From NCBI GenBank assembly GCA_018901755.1, contig JAHIDZ010000020.1, positions 17,607 to 81,606 of the forward strand: a DNA stretch of 64,000 nucleotides. The letters run 5' to 3'. Shown here piece by piece: positions 18,788 to 28,317 of the stretch. The number at the start of each line of letters is the position of its first letter. Position 1 is the first letter of the stretch. The notes below the pieces were generated by a model. The model saw nothing but the letters and a program-made list of their open reading frames with translations. It had not been told where the DNA came from and made no database searches. Both the position numbers and the translations under genes were made by a program. Source of the DNA: Nanobdellota archaeon. Lineage in GTDB: Archaea > Aenigmatarchaeota > Aenigmatarchaeia > Aenigmatarchaeales > Aenigmatarchaeaceae.

Positions 18788-19272
18788 TGACTTTGCATAA
18801 TAACTTAATTTTATTCCTAAAACTAAAGATTCGTATTATCTTGACTGTGATGATGAAAAGTTTAAATGAAAAAATCATTCTATTGACTCAAATTGAGTCA
18901 ATACAACCTTATCTAGCTCTTCTAAAGATAGTAACGAAGAAGAAGTTACTACTGAATATAGCAAGTGTGGCAAAATAAAAGTGTAGCAGTTGTAAATGAC
19001 GATTATAATAATAAATATAATTCCACAGGAAACACAGGTAAAAAATATAAAAATTTAAAAAACGGATTACTTTTGAGATTTTCTTAGTTCTTCCTGAACT
19101 TCCCCGATTATCTTATCCCACTCCTCTATCCAATCGGAATTTATCTTTTTCATGAAAGAACATGATTAATTTATAATTTAATTCTATTGCTCATCTTAAG
19201 AAGGGGTATATCCAATATTTGACACCTGTTTTTAGTGTCACAAAAAGTAGGGACTACATTAACATGAAAAAG

Positions 19273-19367
19273 AGCCGCGAGAGGGATTTGAACCCCCGAC
19301 TTGCTGCTTTCTGTAAGGCATACACCTTATACAAGGCAGCCGCTCTACCGACCTGAGCCATCGCGGC
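19273..19367 (-). tRNA. tRNA-Thr(TGT) with intron at 37/38 (about 21 nt)
   Basis: GCCGCGA-TG-GCTC-AGGTCGGTA-GAGC-G-GCTGC-CTTGTA[intron]A-GCAGC-AAGTC-GGGGG-TTCAAAT-CCCTC-TCGCGGC-T. Confidence 0.9.
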
Positions 19368-19447
19368 ATGAATTTACTATATTCTAATCTATTATTTAGA
19401 TATTTAAAATAATTGTATAGAGTATATTTTAAGCATTTTTACCAACA

Positions 19448-20536
19448 TTAATTATTCTCTATAAGTTTTTTATATAAATTTTCTATCTTATCTATAGTAT
19501 TTTCCATCGAATATTCTTTAACAGTCTCGTAGCCATTCTTTATAATCTTTTTTCTAAATTTACTATTCAAAACCATATCTATTTTTGATGGTATTTCTGC
19601 ATCTTTATTAAACAAAATACCATTTACATTATTTTTCACAATATCGTTAAATCCTCTAGCATTTCTAACAATAACAGGACATCCATAGGACATTGCTTCC
19701 AAGACAACTAAACCTTGCGTTTCAGACGACGATGCCGAAATAAACATATCTGCTTTCTTATACAAAATATCTCGATGTTTGTCAGAAATATAGCCAGTAA
19801 ACTTAACTCTTTTAGTCAATTCTAATTTTTTAACAATGGATTTCAAACGTTCTTCATCTGGTCCTTTAGAAGTTATTATTAGATTACCTTTCTCTATTTT
19901 CTTCAAAACTTTTATTATCACATCGACTTCTTTTTCCTTACATAATCGTCCAACATGAAGAATAATAGGTATTTTATTAATATTTTGCTTTCTATTCTTA
20001 ATTTTAAAATCAACTCCAGTGGATATGACACGAATAGGCTTCTTTACACCATATATTCTAAGTTCTTTTTCAATAGATTTAGACGGTGATATAACAATAT
20101 CTGCTCTATTATGAAACCATTTGACATATTTTGCAGCAATTTTCTTTGTTATATTCTTACCATATTTAGACAAATATTGAGTGTATTCGGTTATGTGCGT
20201 ATGATAAGTGATTACAGTAGGTATATTGAATATCTTACCAACTGTTAAACCGATCATAGCAGATGTAAATGGGCCGTGTAAATGTATTACATCAGGTCTT
20301 ATTTCTCTCATTCTTTTTACTATTCCTCTTCCTGGTAAAGATATCATATATTCGGGATATGGTTTAAATTTAGTAGATTTAAATCTAAAAACATCTTTTT
20401 CTTTTTTTCCAGGTTTTGGAGCAAAAATATAGACTTTATGCCCACGAGCTTCAAGCTCTTTCTTATATGCATCTATTACAGTAACCACACCATTTACTTG
20501 CGGGTGATATGTCTCTGTAAAGAAAGCTATCTTCAT
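19448..20536 (-). CDS. glycosyltransferase family 4
   Basis: MKIAFFTETYHPQVNGVVTVI...HLHGPFTSAMIG...SETQGLVVLEAMSYGCPVI. Confidence 0.9.
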   Translation of the reverse strand: MKIAFFTETYHPQVNGVVTVIDAYKKELEARGHKVYIFAPKPGKKEKDVFRFKSTKFKPYPEYMISLPGRGIVKRMREIRPDVIHLHGPFTSAMIGLTVGKIFNIPTVITYHTHITEYTQYLSKYGKNITKKIAAKYVKWFHNRADIVISPSKSIEKELRIYGVKKPIRVISTGVDFKIKNRKQNINKIPIILHVGRLCKEKEVDVIIKVLKKIEKGNLIITSKGPDEERLKSIVKKLELTKRVKFTGYISDKHRDILYKKADMFISASSSETQGLVVLEAMSYGCPVIVRNARGFNDIVKNNVNGILFNKDAEIPSKIDMVLNSKFRKKIIKNGYETVKEYSMENTIDKIENLYKKLIENN

Positions 20537-20589
20537 AAAAACAATTAGTCACATTTTACTTATAATGGTTACTGATGATATAATAAAAT

Positions 20590-21126
20590 TCATTTTCTAC
20601 TCGCTTCTTTAATATATCTTGCTAATCTTTTTTCCAATTTTACCCAAGATTTTTTCTCAAGAATATAGCCAACACAATTTGCCGAGCCGCACTTACACGC
20701 ATACTTTGAATAATTTCTTGAATCCCATCCAAATCCATAATTATAAGTGATTTCCTCGCCCCGAGCAATATCTCTTACAGAATATATCCATATTTGTTTT
20801 TTTATTATTTTATATTTACAATTTGGATTACAAGAATGGTTAATATATTTCGCAGGATTATTTCTAATACTTCCACCATCCAAATCATGTTTTTTATCGA
20901 TTTCAAAAATGTATGTTGCGCCTTTAGATGGGTTTCTTTTTGATAATTTAACAGTTGTATCTGCCCTTCGCGTTCCTTCTCTTTTAGTTATTATTTCCCC
21001 AGTATATTCTATTATTCTAGTTCCAACAGGTATTTTTTTTAGAGCAAATAATCCTTTACTGTGAATTTTTGATTTCTTAAGATAAACATATTTATTCACT
21101 TTAGAAATAGTTTTATGTGATATCAT
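20590..21126 (-). CDS. SET-domain protein methyltransferase with post-SET Cys cluster
   Basis: SKGLFALKKIPVGTRIIEYTGEII...YINHSCNPNCKY...RGEEITYNYGF...CKCGSANCVGYI. Confidence 0.9.
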   Translation of the reverse strand: MISHKTISKVNKYVYLKKSKIHSKGLFALKKIPVGTRIIEYTGEIITKREGTRRADTTVKLSKRNPSKGATYIFEIDKKHDLDGGSIRNNPAKYINHSCNPNCKYKIIKKQIWIYSVRDIARGEEITYNYGFGWDSRNYSKYACKCGSANCVGYILEKKSWVKLEKRLARYIKEASRK

Positions 21127-21137
21127 AAAATCATTTT

Positions 21138-21536
21138 TTATCCGTAAGTAACATAATCAACAGTTAGTTCTTCATTCTTCTTTATATCTCTTAATGCAAT
21201 GAAATTTCCATTCTCATCATTACGTTTCAAATTTGGTTTTTTAGAATGATTCAAATAAAATGAAAGTCCCATGGCATAAAATCCTCTTTCCGGAATCCAA
21301 CCATTTCCTTTCTTATCAAACCAGTAAAAATCATCTATTATCTTAAATATCTCTGGATCAGAACATTTAAACACATTTTTATTAACCTTAATCCATTTCT
21401 GTTTTGGTTCAGATTTAAATGGATTTTCTCCTTTAGGAATATTTCTTATTGCAAAAAGTCCTATTCCATGTATTTTCGAAGGTTTCAATCTACAGAAAAT
21501 CTCCTTTATTCGGCTTATTACTTTTTTATTATTCAT
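21138..21536 (-). CDS. second, shorter SET-domain protein
   Basis: KIHGIGLFAIRNIPKGENPF...GLSFYLNHSKKPNL...IKKNEELTVDY. Confidence 0.8.
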   Translation of the reverse strand: MNNKKVISRIKEIFCRLKPSKIHGIGLFAIRNIPKGENPFKSEPKQKWIKVNKNVFKCSDPEIFKIIDDFYWFDKKGNGWIPERGFYAMGLSFYLNHSKKPNLKRNDENGNFIALRDIKKNEELTVDYVTYG

Positions 21537-21553
21537 TTGATATGCACCAGCAT

Positions 21554-22936
21554 TTAGCCGCCGTATAAATAACCTTCAGTATGAAGTTTATCAGAATCAC
21601 TGTTCCATTTTAAACCAATATCAGTTCTATAAAACATATTCTGTATCATGATATTTCTTACTCTTGCATAAGTTTGTCTTCTCGCCTCTTCAACAGTATT
21701 TCCTGAACCAGTAACTACTAAAACATAACCAGAATCGCCAGCTATTGTCCATATGTCATTCAAGAATTTTATATCTCCAAGATGCACTCCTTCATAATTT
21801 GGTTTCTTAAATAAAATTGATAAATCTCTATAAATAAATGCTTCTTTCGGATCATCGAATGGAAACGGTGGAACAGCAACTACTACTCCTAACTGAAATC
21901 CTTTTTTTGTTTTAATTTCAAAATCTTCTCCTTTAGCCATTTTATATAATGTTTCTCCCAGATTACTCAATATTCCTTCCATTTGTATACTTATGATTGG
22001 ATAACCGAATCTACAGGTAAATTCTAATGGAAATATTCCTTTTGCATTTGCTATACAATTAATATCAACATAACCCACATAACCACTTTTTACCAAATCT
22101 TCCTTCATTTTTAATAAGGTATTATTGAATAATGTATTTGGTTTTGACCAGAATATTAGAGTTCCCATCTCTCCTGTATATGGTCCTAAATCTCCTGGAA
22201 ATAATTTTTTATGTTCAAAATTAATATTTATCGGTAAAATAAAATCTTTTCCATTGAAAAATGCCCCAACTGCAACTTCAACACCCACAGCCATTTTTTG
22301 CAATTGAAATCTTTTTATTTTCTTTGCCCAAATTTCTTTATTCTGTTCAAGTATCTGTATCAGATCTTTACCATCTTCATCTTGTCCTAAAAACAATATT
22401 CCTTTTTGTTCTGAAGCAATAGTTCCAGATGGTTTGAAAACATATCTTCCAGGATTTGTTTTAATAAATTCTAATGCCATATCAAAACTATTAAAATCCC
22501 AATGTGGTAGAACACTCATTCCAACCCTATTCATTTCATTTTGTCCATATTCTCTATCATCTTCTAATTTATCAGTATATTTACTTCCACCAACAACTAA
22601 TTTTCCTTTCGCTCTTAACTCATCTGCTTTTTCTCCAAATCCAGTATCATCAAATACTATAACATCTGCCCAATCGATAAAATTTTCCCATTTATCAATT
22701 TTTTCAAGTATACCATCATAAACATCTGCATCTTCTTTTCTTTCTATAAAAACTTTTACTTCATGACCTTCTTTTGTTAAATGCCAAGCAACATCTCCGC
22801 TAAGACTTTCCCAAGAAACAAATAAGAATTTTTTAACATTTCTATCAATTTCTATTTTCTGAACTTTCTGAGAACCATTTCCATTCGTATGGTTTTCATT
22901 TTTTTGTGAAACGTTTTTATTTAACATTAGTATCAT
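21554..22936 (-). CDS. PurD-like ATP-grasp ligase
   Basis: FVFKPSGTIASEQKG..., GYVGYVDINCIANAKGIFPLEFTCRFGYP, VVVTGSGNTVEEARRQTYARV. Confidence 0.7.
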   Translation of the reverse strand: MILMLNKNVSQKNENHTNGNGSQKVQKIEIDRNVKKFLFVSWESLSGDVAWHLTKEGHEVKVFIERKEDADVYDGILEKIDKWENFIDWADVIVFDDTGFGEKADELRAKGKLVVGGSKYTDKLEDDREYGQNEMNRVGMSVLPHWDFNSFDMALEFIKTNPGRYVFKPSGTIASEQKGILFLGQDEDGKDLIQILEQNKEIWAKKIKRFQLQKMAVGVEVAVGAFFNGKDFILPININFEHKKLFPGDLGPYTGEMGTLIFWSKPNTLFNNTLLKMKEDLVKSGYVGYVDINCIANAKGIFPLEFTCRFGYPIISIQMEGILSNLGETLYKMAKGEDFEIKTKKGFQLGVVVAVPPFPFDDPKEAFIYRDLSILFKKPNYEGVHLGDIKFLNDIWTIAGDSGYVLVVTGSGNTVEEARRQTYARVRNIMIQNMFYRTDIGLKWNSDSDKLHTEGYLYGG

Positions 22937-23032
22937 TAATTTATTTTTTATGATGAATTATTTACAATTAATAATTGTAGCAATTGATATTTAAAATAAA
23001 CTATTGTTAGAAACAAAATAATTTTTACAATA

Positions 23033-23626
23033 TTATTTACTTTCACACAGAATTCCTGTCATATGTATATCAGATATTGTTCCTATAGTCCTCAATCCAG
23101 ATTTTTCTACTTCTTTTTTTAGTTCATCTGAGGTAAATTTCTTCTCATATCCTCCTTTCATTGAAAGAAATGTTTTTACAAACCAACTATCTTTAGGTAC
23201 AAAAATCACACACAACCCATTATCTTTCATAAGTTTCTTATGCACAGAAATAGCTTTTTGTCTTTTTATTTTTTGAAAATGTTCTATAACGCCATCGCTC
23301 ATTACAATATCATATTTTTTCTTGTAATTGAATAAATCCTCTTTAACATATTTAACACCGAATTTTATACCACTTTTTTTATATGTTTGATATGCTTCTT
23401 CACTATTATCAACAACGAACGCCTTAGTATTCTTCTGCAATGAAATTAAACCGAGAAGATAGCCTGATCCACCACCAAGCTCTACCATTGTTTTATTATC
23501 TAAATTTATATTTTTCAATAATTTGATATAGGCTTTAGATCTATATCTTTCATAAAATTTCCACACAAACATTTTTAGTGAAGAATTTACAAACCAAAAA
23601 TTATTCCAATCTATTCCACTATTCAT
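23033..23626 (-). CDS. SAM-dependent methyltransferase
   Basis: MVELGGGSGYLLGLISL...FVVDNSEEAY. Confidence 0.8.
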   Translation of the reverse strand: MNSGIDWNNFWFVNSSLKMFVWKFYERYRSKAYIKLLKNINLDNKTMVELGGGSGYLLGLISLQKNTKAFVVDNSEEAYQTYKKSGIKFGVKYVKEDLFNYKKKYDIVMSDGVIEHFQKIKRQKAISVHKKLMKDNGLCVIFVPKDSWFVKTFLSMKGGYEKKFTSDELKKEVEKSGLRTIGTISDIHMTGILCESK

Positions 23627-23659
23627 AGTTATACACAGCCTATTCGATATATAAATACT

Positions 23660-23817
23660 TGGTGTCGGTGGTGAGATTTGAACTCACGGCCTCAAGATTT
23701 CTCTCATCCCTATGGTCGATACTCATAACAGAAGTTATGAGTCTTGCGTTCTACCAGGCTGAACCACACCTTAACGACTAACCACAGGCGTGATTAGTTG
23801 ACGTCGTAGTCACCGAC
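23660..23817 (-). tRNA. tRNA with CAT anticodon (Met or Ile2); intron at 37/38 and probable second intron in the acceptor stem; 5' end uncertain
   Basis: 3' strand CACCGAC-A-CCA needs GTCGGTG; D-arm GTTC...GAAC; anticodon arm CAAGA-CTCATA[37 nt]A-TCTTG; T-arm GTGAG-TTCAAAT-CTCAC. GTCGGTG occurs at 23817-23811, GTCG also at 23778-23775. Confidence 0.7.
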
Positions 23818-24335
23818 ATTGATTTCACTATATTAGTTTTCTCTTTGACCTTTTTAAATGACGTGCGATAGTAATAACAATTTCTATAAATAGCATTACG
23901 CCATGGTTTAATACCTTTTTGTTTTAGATATTTAAAAATATACGGCCCTATCCATTTAACTATTGTTTGTGAGAATCCTATCGTATTTCCACTGACATAA
24001 CCATCTCCATCTAAAAACCCAGCAATAAACGCATCAGCATTGCTAGGAAAATATTTTATCTGTTTCATTGGCATTAGAAGAAAGAAATTTTTACAGGTTG
24101 CTTTTATTTCCATCGCTCCTTTACTAATTCGAGTATGAAACCTAACATTCATTTTTGTGAGAATATTCTTAACTTTGTCAATTACTTCCATATCTTTCTT
24201 AGGATTCAAATAAAATACAGTTCTGTATGTTCTTTTGTCAATATATTTAGAACCATCGGCATAAAACAAACCTATCAACCAATCTAACTCGATCTTAGTT
24301 ATAGCATTCACATTAATTTTCTTTATATAAATCAT
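23778..24335 (-). CDS. free-standing LAGLIDADG homing endonuclease-like protein (HEG3)
   Basis: LDWLIGLFYADGSKY and DAFIAGFLDGDGYVS motifs; 3' end runs into the 5' region of the CAT tRNA. Confidence 0.9.
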   Translation of the reverse strand: MIYIKKINVNAITKIELDWLIGLFYADGSKYIDKRTYRTVFYLNPKKDMEVIDKVKNILTKMNVRFHTRISKGAMEIKATCKNFFLLMPMKQIKYFPSNADAFIAGFLDGDGYVSGNTIGFSQTIVKWIGPYIFKYLKQKGIKPWRNAIYRNCYYYRTSFKKVKEKTNIVKSMSVTTTSTNHACG

Positions 24336-24392
24336 GTTCGTTATTACGATAGTTTCTTTTATTTAAAGATTGTAGACACTTTGTAAAAATCA

Positions 24393-24505
24393 TGGTGGGC
24401 TCGACGGGATTTGAACCCGCGACTCTCAGCTATCATCGCATTTGCTCTATCCTTTTAAGCAAAAACTTAAAAGGCTGATACTCTGCCAGACTGAGTTACG
24501 AACCC
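24393..24505 (-). tRNA. tRNA-Lys(TTT) with intron at 37/38 (about 36 nt)
   Basis: GGGTTCG-TA-ACTC...GAGT-A-TCAGC-CTTTTA[intron]A-GCTGA-GAGTC-GCGGG-TTCAAAT-CCCGT-CGAGCCC-A-CCA. Confidence 0.9.
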
Positions 24506-24509
24506 TTGT

Positions 24510-24631
24510 TGGCGCCCCGGCGGGGATTTGAACCCCGGTCAATGACTTTCAGTGCGTTTTAATGCAATCTTATTATATGCATTAAAAATACTCGACAGGC
24601 CATTATACTGACCAGACTATACTACCGGGAC
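24510..24631 (-). tRNA. tRNA-Asp(GTC) with intron at 37/38 (about 45 nt)
   Basis: GTCCCGG-TA-GTAT...GTAT-A-ATGGC-CTGTCG[intron]A-GTCAT-TGAC-CGGGG-TTCAAAT-CCCCG-CCGGGGC-G-CCA; intron has TTTTAATGCA/TGCATTAAAA stem. Confidence 0.9.
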
Positions 24632-25288
24632 CTAATTTAGTTTCTGTTGTACACCTTTATTAATTAATTCCTTTTTATAGTTTATTGTCATAAATGGTAA
24701 AACATGCTTATTAATAAATATCGCATTTTTTCTAGAAATACATATATCATAATCGTACCATCTTCCATATGTTGTTCGGCCATCTCTAAAAACAGAAAAT
24801 CTACAATTTTTAGATGTGGTTACTTTGCACTTCATAAATTCATTTATTAGTTTTAACAAATCTTCATTAAATTTGCCATCGCTTATTCGTATCATATGTT
24901 GCGGGTATTTTGGCCTTTTAACACGAACATTTCCATCACCATCTATAACACCGGCTAAATGGGCACCGAAATTAGATTCGGATTGTTTTATCCAATCTGG
25001 GATTCCTATCTTTCCAATTCCCTGTTCTTTAAATGTTTCTAATAATTTATTTACTGATGTATGAATATCGAAAAATCCATCTTTTGATTCATGAATATTA
25101 ATATCTCTTCCATAAAGTTCTTTTAAACTTCTTTGAAACTGTTTTAACATTTGAAAAGATTTCTTACCTACTTTAAGACCAATGTCTGTTCTTCTATAAA
25201 CTTTATTTCTTTTAATTGTATTATACGTTGTAAGTTTTCCATCTGTTTGCAACACTCCTAAAAAATATGCTAATTTTTCTTGGTTCAT
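24632..25288 (-). CDS. free-standing LAGLIDADG homing endonuclease-like protein (HEG4)
   Basis: LAYFLGVLQTDGKLT and GAHLAGVIDGDGNVRV motifs; stop codon abuts the first base of tRNA-Asp. Confidence 0.9.
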   Translation of the reverse strand: MNQEKLAYFLGVLQTDGKLTTYNTIKRNKVYRRTDIGLKVGKKSFQMLKQFQRSLKELYGRDINIHESKDGFFDIHTSVNKLLETFKEQGIGKIGIPDWIKQSESNFGAHLAGVIDGDGNVRVKRPKYPQHMIRISDGKFNEDLLKLINEFMKCKVTTSKNCRFSVFRDGRTTYGRWYDYDICISRKNAIFINKHVLPFMTINYKKELINKGVQQKLN

Positions 25289-25331
25289 ATCCTTATTTTA
25301 TCGCTGTCAATATTTAAATAGATTTAGAAAT

Positions 25332-25448
25332 GGGTCGCCAGCGTCTTCAGGTTCCCGTCTTTTCGACAGTACAATTGAAATCGATGGAGCGATTCACTAC
25401 CGAGTTCGAAATGGGATCGGGTCTTGCCACTCCTCTTTGACCGGCAAC
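25332..25448 (-). rRNA. rrf: 5S ribosomal RNA
   Basis: Contains CCCGATCCCATTTCGAACTCGG core; terminal helix GTTGCCGG/CTGGCGAC. Confidence 0.9.
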
Positions 25449-25606
25449 AATTATTGTTAATGTATGAAAGTATTTAAAGGTTGCGGTGTGGTTCTGTTAA
25501 TTTTTTTAGGTACTTGAGTGATTGACCGGTGAGTGGTCGCTATATGTTTCATGGCGGAAGGATCTGCTTATGTTGTATATAAAGATTGCTCTTCTAATTA
25601 TTTATT

Positions 25607-26338
25607 ATGAAATATGTAAATGATTTATTTGGTGTTTTATGTAGAGAATACTTTGATACGGGCATATCGGCAGAATTAAAATTGGAACTTGATAATGGAA
25701 TAATAATGAATGATTTTCCTGTAAAATTCTATGTTGATACAAAGGAACTGCGTCCGCTTGAGAATAAATTTCTTAATAAAACAAGGGGAAGAATATTAGA
25801 TGTTGGTTGCGGACCTGGAAGAATTGGATTAATATTGAAAGATAGAGGATTTGATGTTACTGGTATAGATTGTTCAGAACATATGGCATATGTAGCGCAA
25901 AAACGCGGTTTGGATGTGTATGAAATGGATATTAACAAGAATCTTCCTCAAGACAAATTTGATTCGTTCATATTGTATGGCAATGGTTTCGGCATGCCAG
26001 GTTCTATCAGCAATATAAAAAGTCTTCTTCATAGATTGCATAAAATATCTAATTCAAATGCGATTATTATCGCTGAAAGCAATGATCCGAATCACATGAC
26101 AAATAAAATTGATTTAGACTATCAAGAAGCAAATCTAAAGAAAAATAGATATGTCGGATATCGTAAATGGAGAAGTATTAGCGGCGAAAAGGCTGGAGAA
26201 TGGTGCACATGGGTGCAAACAGAACCAGCATTACTTAAACAGATTTCAAAGGAAACGGGTTGGAGAATTTCAGATGGACCTGAATATGAAAAGGATTCGC
26301 AGTGGGGCGCATATTTCTTTGCATTAACAAGAAAATAA
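25607..26338 (+). CDS. SAM-dependent methyltransferase
   Basis: ILDVGCGPGRIGLILKDRGFDVTGIDCSEHM. Confidence 0.88.
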   Translation: MKYVNDLFGVLCREYFDTGISAELKLELDNGIIMNDFPVKFYVDTKELRPLENKFLNKTRGRILDVGCGPGRIGLILKDRGFDVTGIDCSEHMAYVAQKRGLDVYEMDINKNLPQDKFDSFILYGNGFGMPGSISNIKSLLHRLHKISNSNAIIIAESNDPNHMTNKIDLDYQEANLKKNRYVGYRKWRSISGEKAGEWCTWVQTEPALLKQISKETGWRISDGPEYEKDSQWGAYFFALTRK

Positions 26339-26579
26339 CAATTACTAATTATTAATCTCTTTGTCCATATCCCTATCATACTGTGTCCAATAAATCACTT
26401 AGTTTTTTTCTCAGTATAATGCTTAGATGTTATATAAAGGTAGCGCAGTTCTAAAATTGAGAAAAGGATTAGAGAAATGAAATCATGAATTAATATTTCA
26501 GTTCAAACTCAAAACATATTTTTTACTGTTTATTTCAAATATAATTTTTTCTTTTTCTGCATCATTTAAATTTTTATAT

Positions 26580-27251
26580 TTACCCGCAAACTGCGATGCC
26601 ATCTACTGTGTTGGATGGCCCGACGATTCTCAAGTTGTGACTACCGATTAGTCCACTGCCTATCTTGCATGTGACAGACGAATCTGCTGTAATGATTCCA
26701 GCACAACCAATAGGAGAAACCTCGTTTCCATCAACATAAAACTTCAAATCAGAAATATTGATAGAACCAGTTCCAAAGCTTTTTACAATGATATTGATTT
26801 CTCCATTAGGGCAAGTCACCTTAGTCATAGCAAACATAGCAATGGTTGACACGGAGTTTGCCCCAGCTGTCGGCAATGATGCACCAGATGCGAAAATAGC
26901 GACCATAACAAAACCAACAATGACATAAACTATTGCTATTATAACTCCTGTGATGAGAAGTTTTTTTGCAAAAGCTTTGTCCTTCTCTTGTAAAAGAAGA
27001 TATGCCACTATTCCTCCCATGAACGTAAAGAATATGGGGAGCAAGTACCATAACTTGCAAGTACCATAACTTGCTTGGTTTTCAGTGTATTTTACAACTG
27101 GAATAGGTTTTTCTGATATAGCAACATTTATAGCTTCGATTATGTCTCTTTCAGACCAGTTTGCTCGCAGGAGATCGTTTTTAATTCGATCTAATGGAAC
27201 TCCTTCATTTAGGTTTGTTTTTATGTAATCAACAAGCTTCTGATTCGCCAT
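26580..27251 (-). CDS. hypothetical membrane/surface protein
   Basis: N-terminal helical domain, WYLLPIFFTFMGGIVAYLLLQ helix, Gly/Ser-rich C-terminus. Confidence 0.6.
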   Translation of the reverse strand: MANQKLVDYIKTNLNEGVPLDRIKNDLLRANWSERDIIEAINVAISEKPIPVVKYTENQASYGTCKLWYLLPIFFTFMGGIVAYLLLQEKDKAFAKKLLITGVIIAIVYVIVGFVMVAIFASGASLPTAGANSVSTIAMFAMTKVTCPNGEINIIVKSFGTGSINISDLKFYVDGNEVSPIGCAGIITADSSVTCKIGSGLIGSHNLRIVGPSNTVDGIAVCG

Positions 27252-27581
27252 ATAAATAGTTTACTATTTTTTATATATAAAGATTTATTCTTGGTTAAGT
27301 TAACAATAATCTTATTATTCTCTCGATTACTATTTTCACGGTTATTTCATAATAATTTAAAAAAATAATTATTTGGTTAACTTTAATTAAAATCAACAGT
27401 TACTGTAAACAGATTTGTATCATTGAATTGTGATTTTGTAAAGCATATGCAGAAGTATGATTTGTATCCTCTATCAACGATAAGTTTATTAACTATGGTC
27501 GTCATATACTAATTGCCTGTTAGTTAAACAAGCATCTAAAAAATAACATTCTCAGACCGTATGAAACTCCTTAAAGGTTGC

Positions 27582-28127
27582 CTAATAGCTAATAAACTTT
27601 ATTTCGCATTTGGTCATTTTTTCATAAAATATTAAATCTGAATTTTTCTTTTTAGATTCAAAAACTATCTGACCCAAACCTTCCCAGAACAAAAACCATC
27701 CAGCTGGTTCAAATAATGTTAAAAGAAACCTATCAGCAAGATTATGGTCAGCTTTTTCAAAGAAAAAATATGCCGCGAGAAACATTACAATAACGCCGAA
27801 TATTGTAAAACCAATGCCCGTTTTAATAACTTTATTTTTTTCTTTATGCATTATAACATGATGTCTTCTGAAATGATCTAAAAGTCTTCTTTTAATCATA
27901 ATTTCGTCTTTTTTATTTCTTTTCGATTTTGGAACCATAAGTACTAATTCAAGACCACCAGAAGCTCTATCCACCGTAGCTCTTCTTACTTCTGTTAATA
28001 AATCATGGGATAGTGCTCTTTCTTTATATTCTCTTGGATCAAAGTCAGAAAAAAGATCATTATAATCATCTAGGGCCAAACTTATCCCAGACATTTTCAT
28101 AAATTTTCCTTTTTTCATATTGACCAC
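27582..28127 (-). CDS. hypothetical membrane protein
   Basis: Two hydrophobic segments. Confidence 0.6.
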   Translation of the reverse strand: MVNMKKGKFMKMSGISLALDDYNDLFSDFDPREYKERALSHDLLTEVRRATVDRASGGLELVLMVPKSKRNKKDEIMIKRRLLDHFRRHHVIMHKEKNKVIKTGIGFTIFGVIVMFLAAYFFFEKADHNLADRFLLTLFEPAGWFLFWEGLGQIVFESKKKNSDLIFYEKMTKCEIKFISY

Positions 28128-28162
28128 TGTATAGAATTACAAAAGGTGATTTATAATAATGA

Positions 28163-28278
28163 TGGTCCCCGCCGTGAGATTTGAACTCACAACCTCTCGA
28201 TATCTGAACGCGAACTAAACAAACACTGTTAGCCAGTATTCTACAGTCGAGCGCTCTACCAGGCTGAGCTAGGCAGGG
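28163..28278 (-). tRNA. tRNA-Tyr(GTA) with intron at 37/38 (about 39 nt)
   Basis: CCCTGCC-TA-GCTC-AGCCTGGTA-GAGC-G-CTCGA-CTGTAG[intron]A-TCGAG-AGGTT-GTGAG-TTCAAAT-CTCAC-GGCGGGG-A-CCA. Confidence 0.9.
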
Positions 28279-28317
28279 ATATTATAGAAGTTAATGTAGA
28301 AAGTATATAAATAATAA

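Noticed and set aside
18841-18875. Possible C/D box sRNA (GTGATGATGA)
   Set aside because: No convincing D box or guide arrangement nearby.
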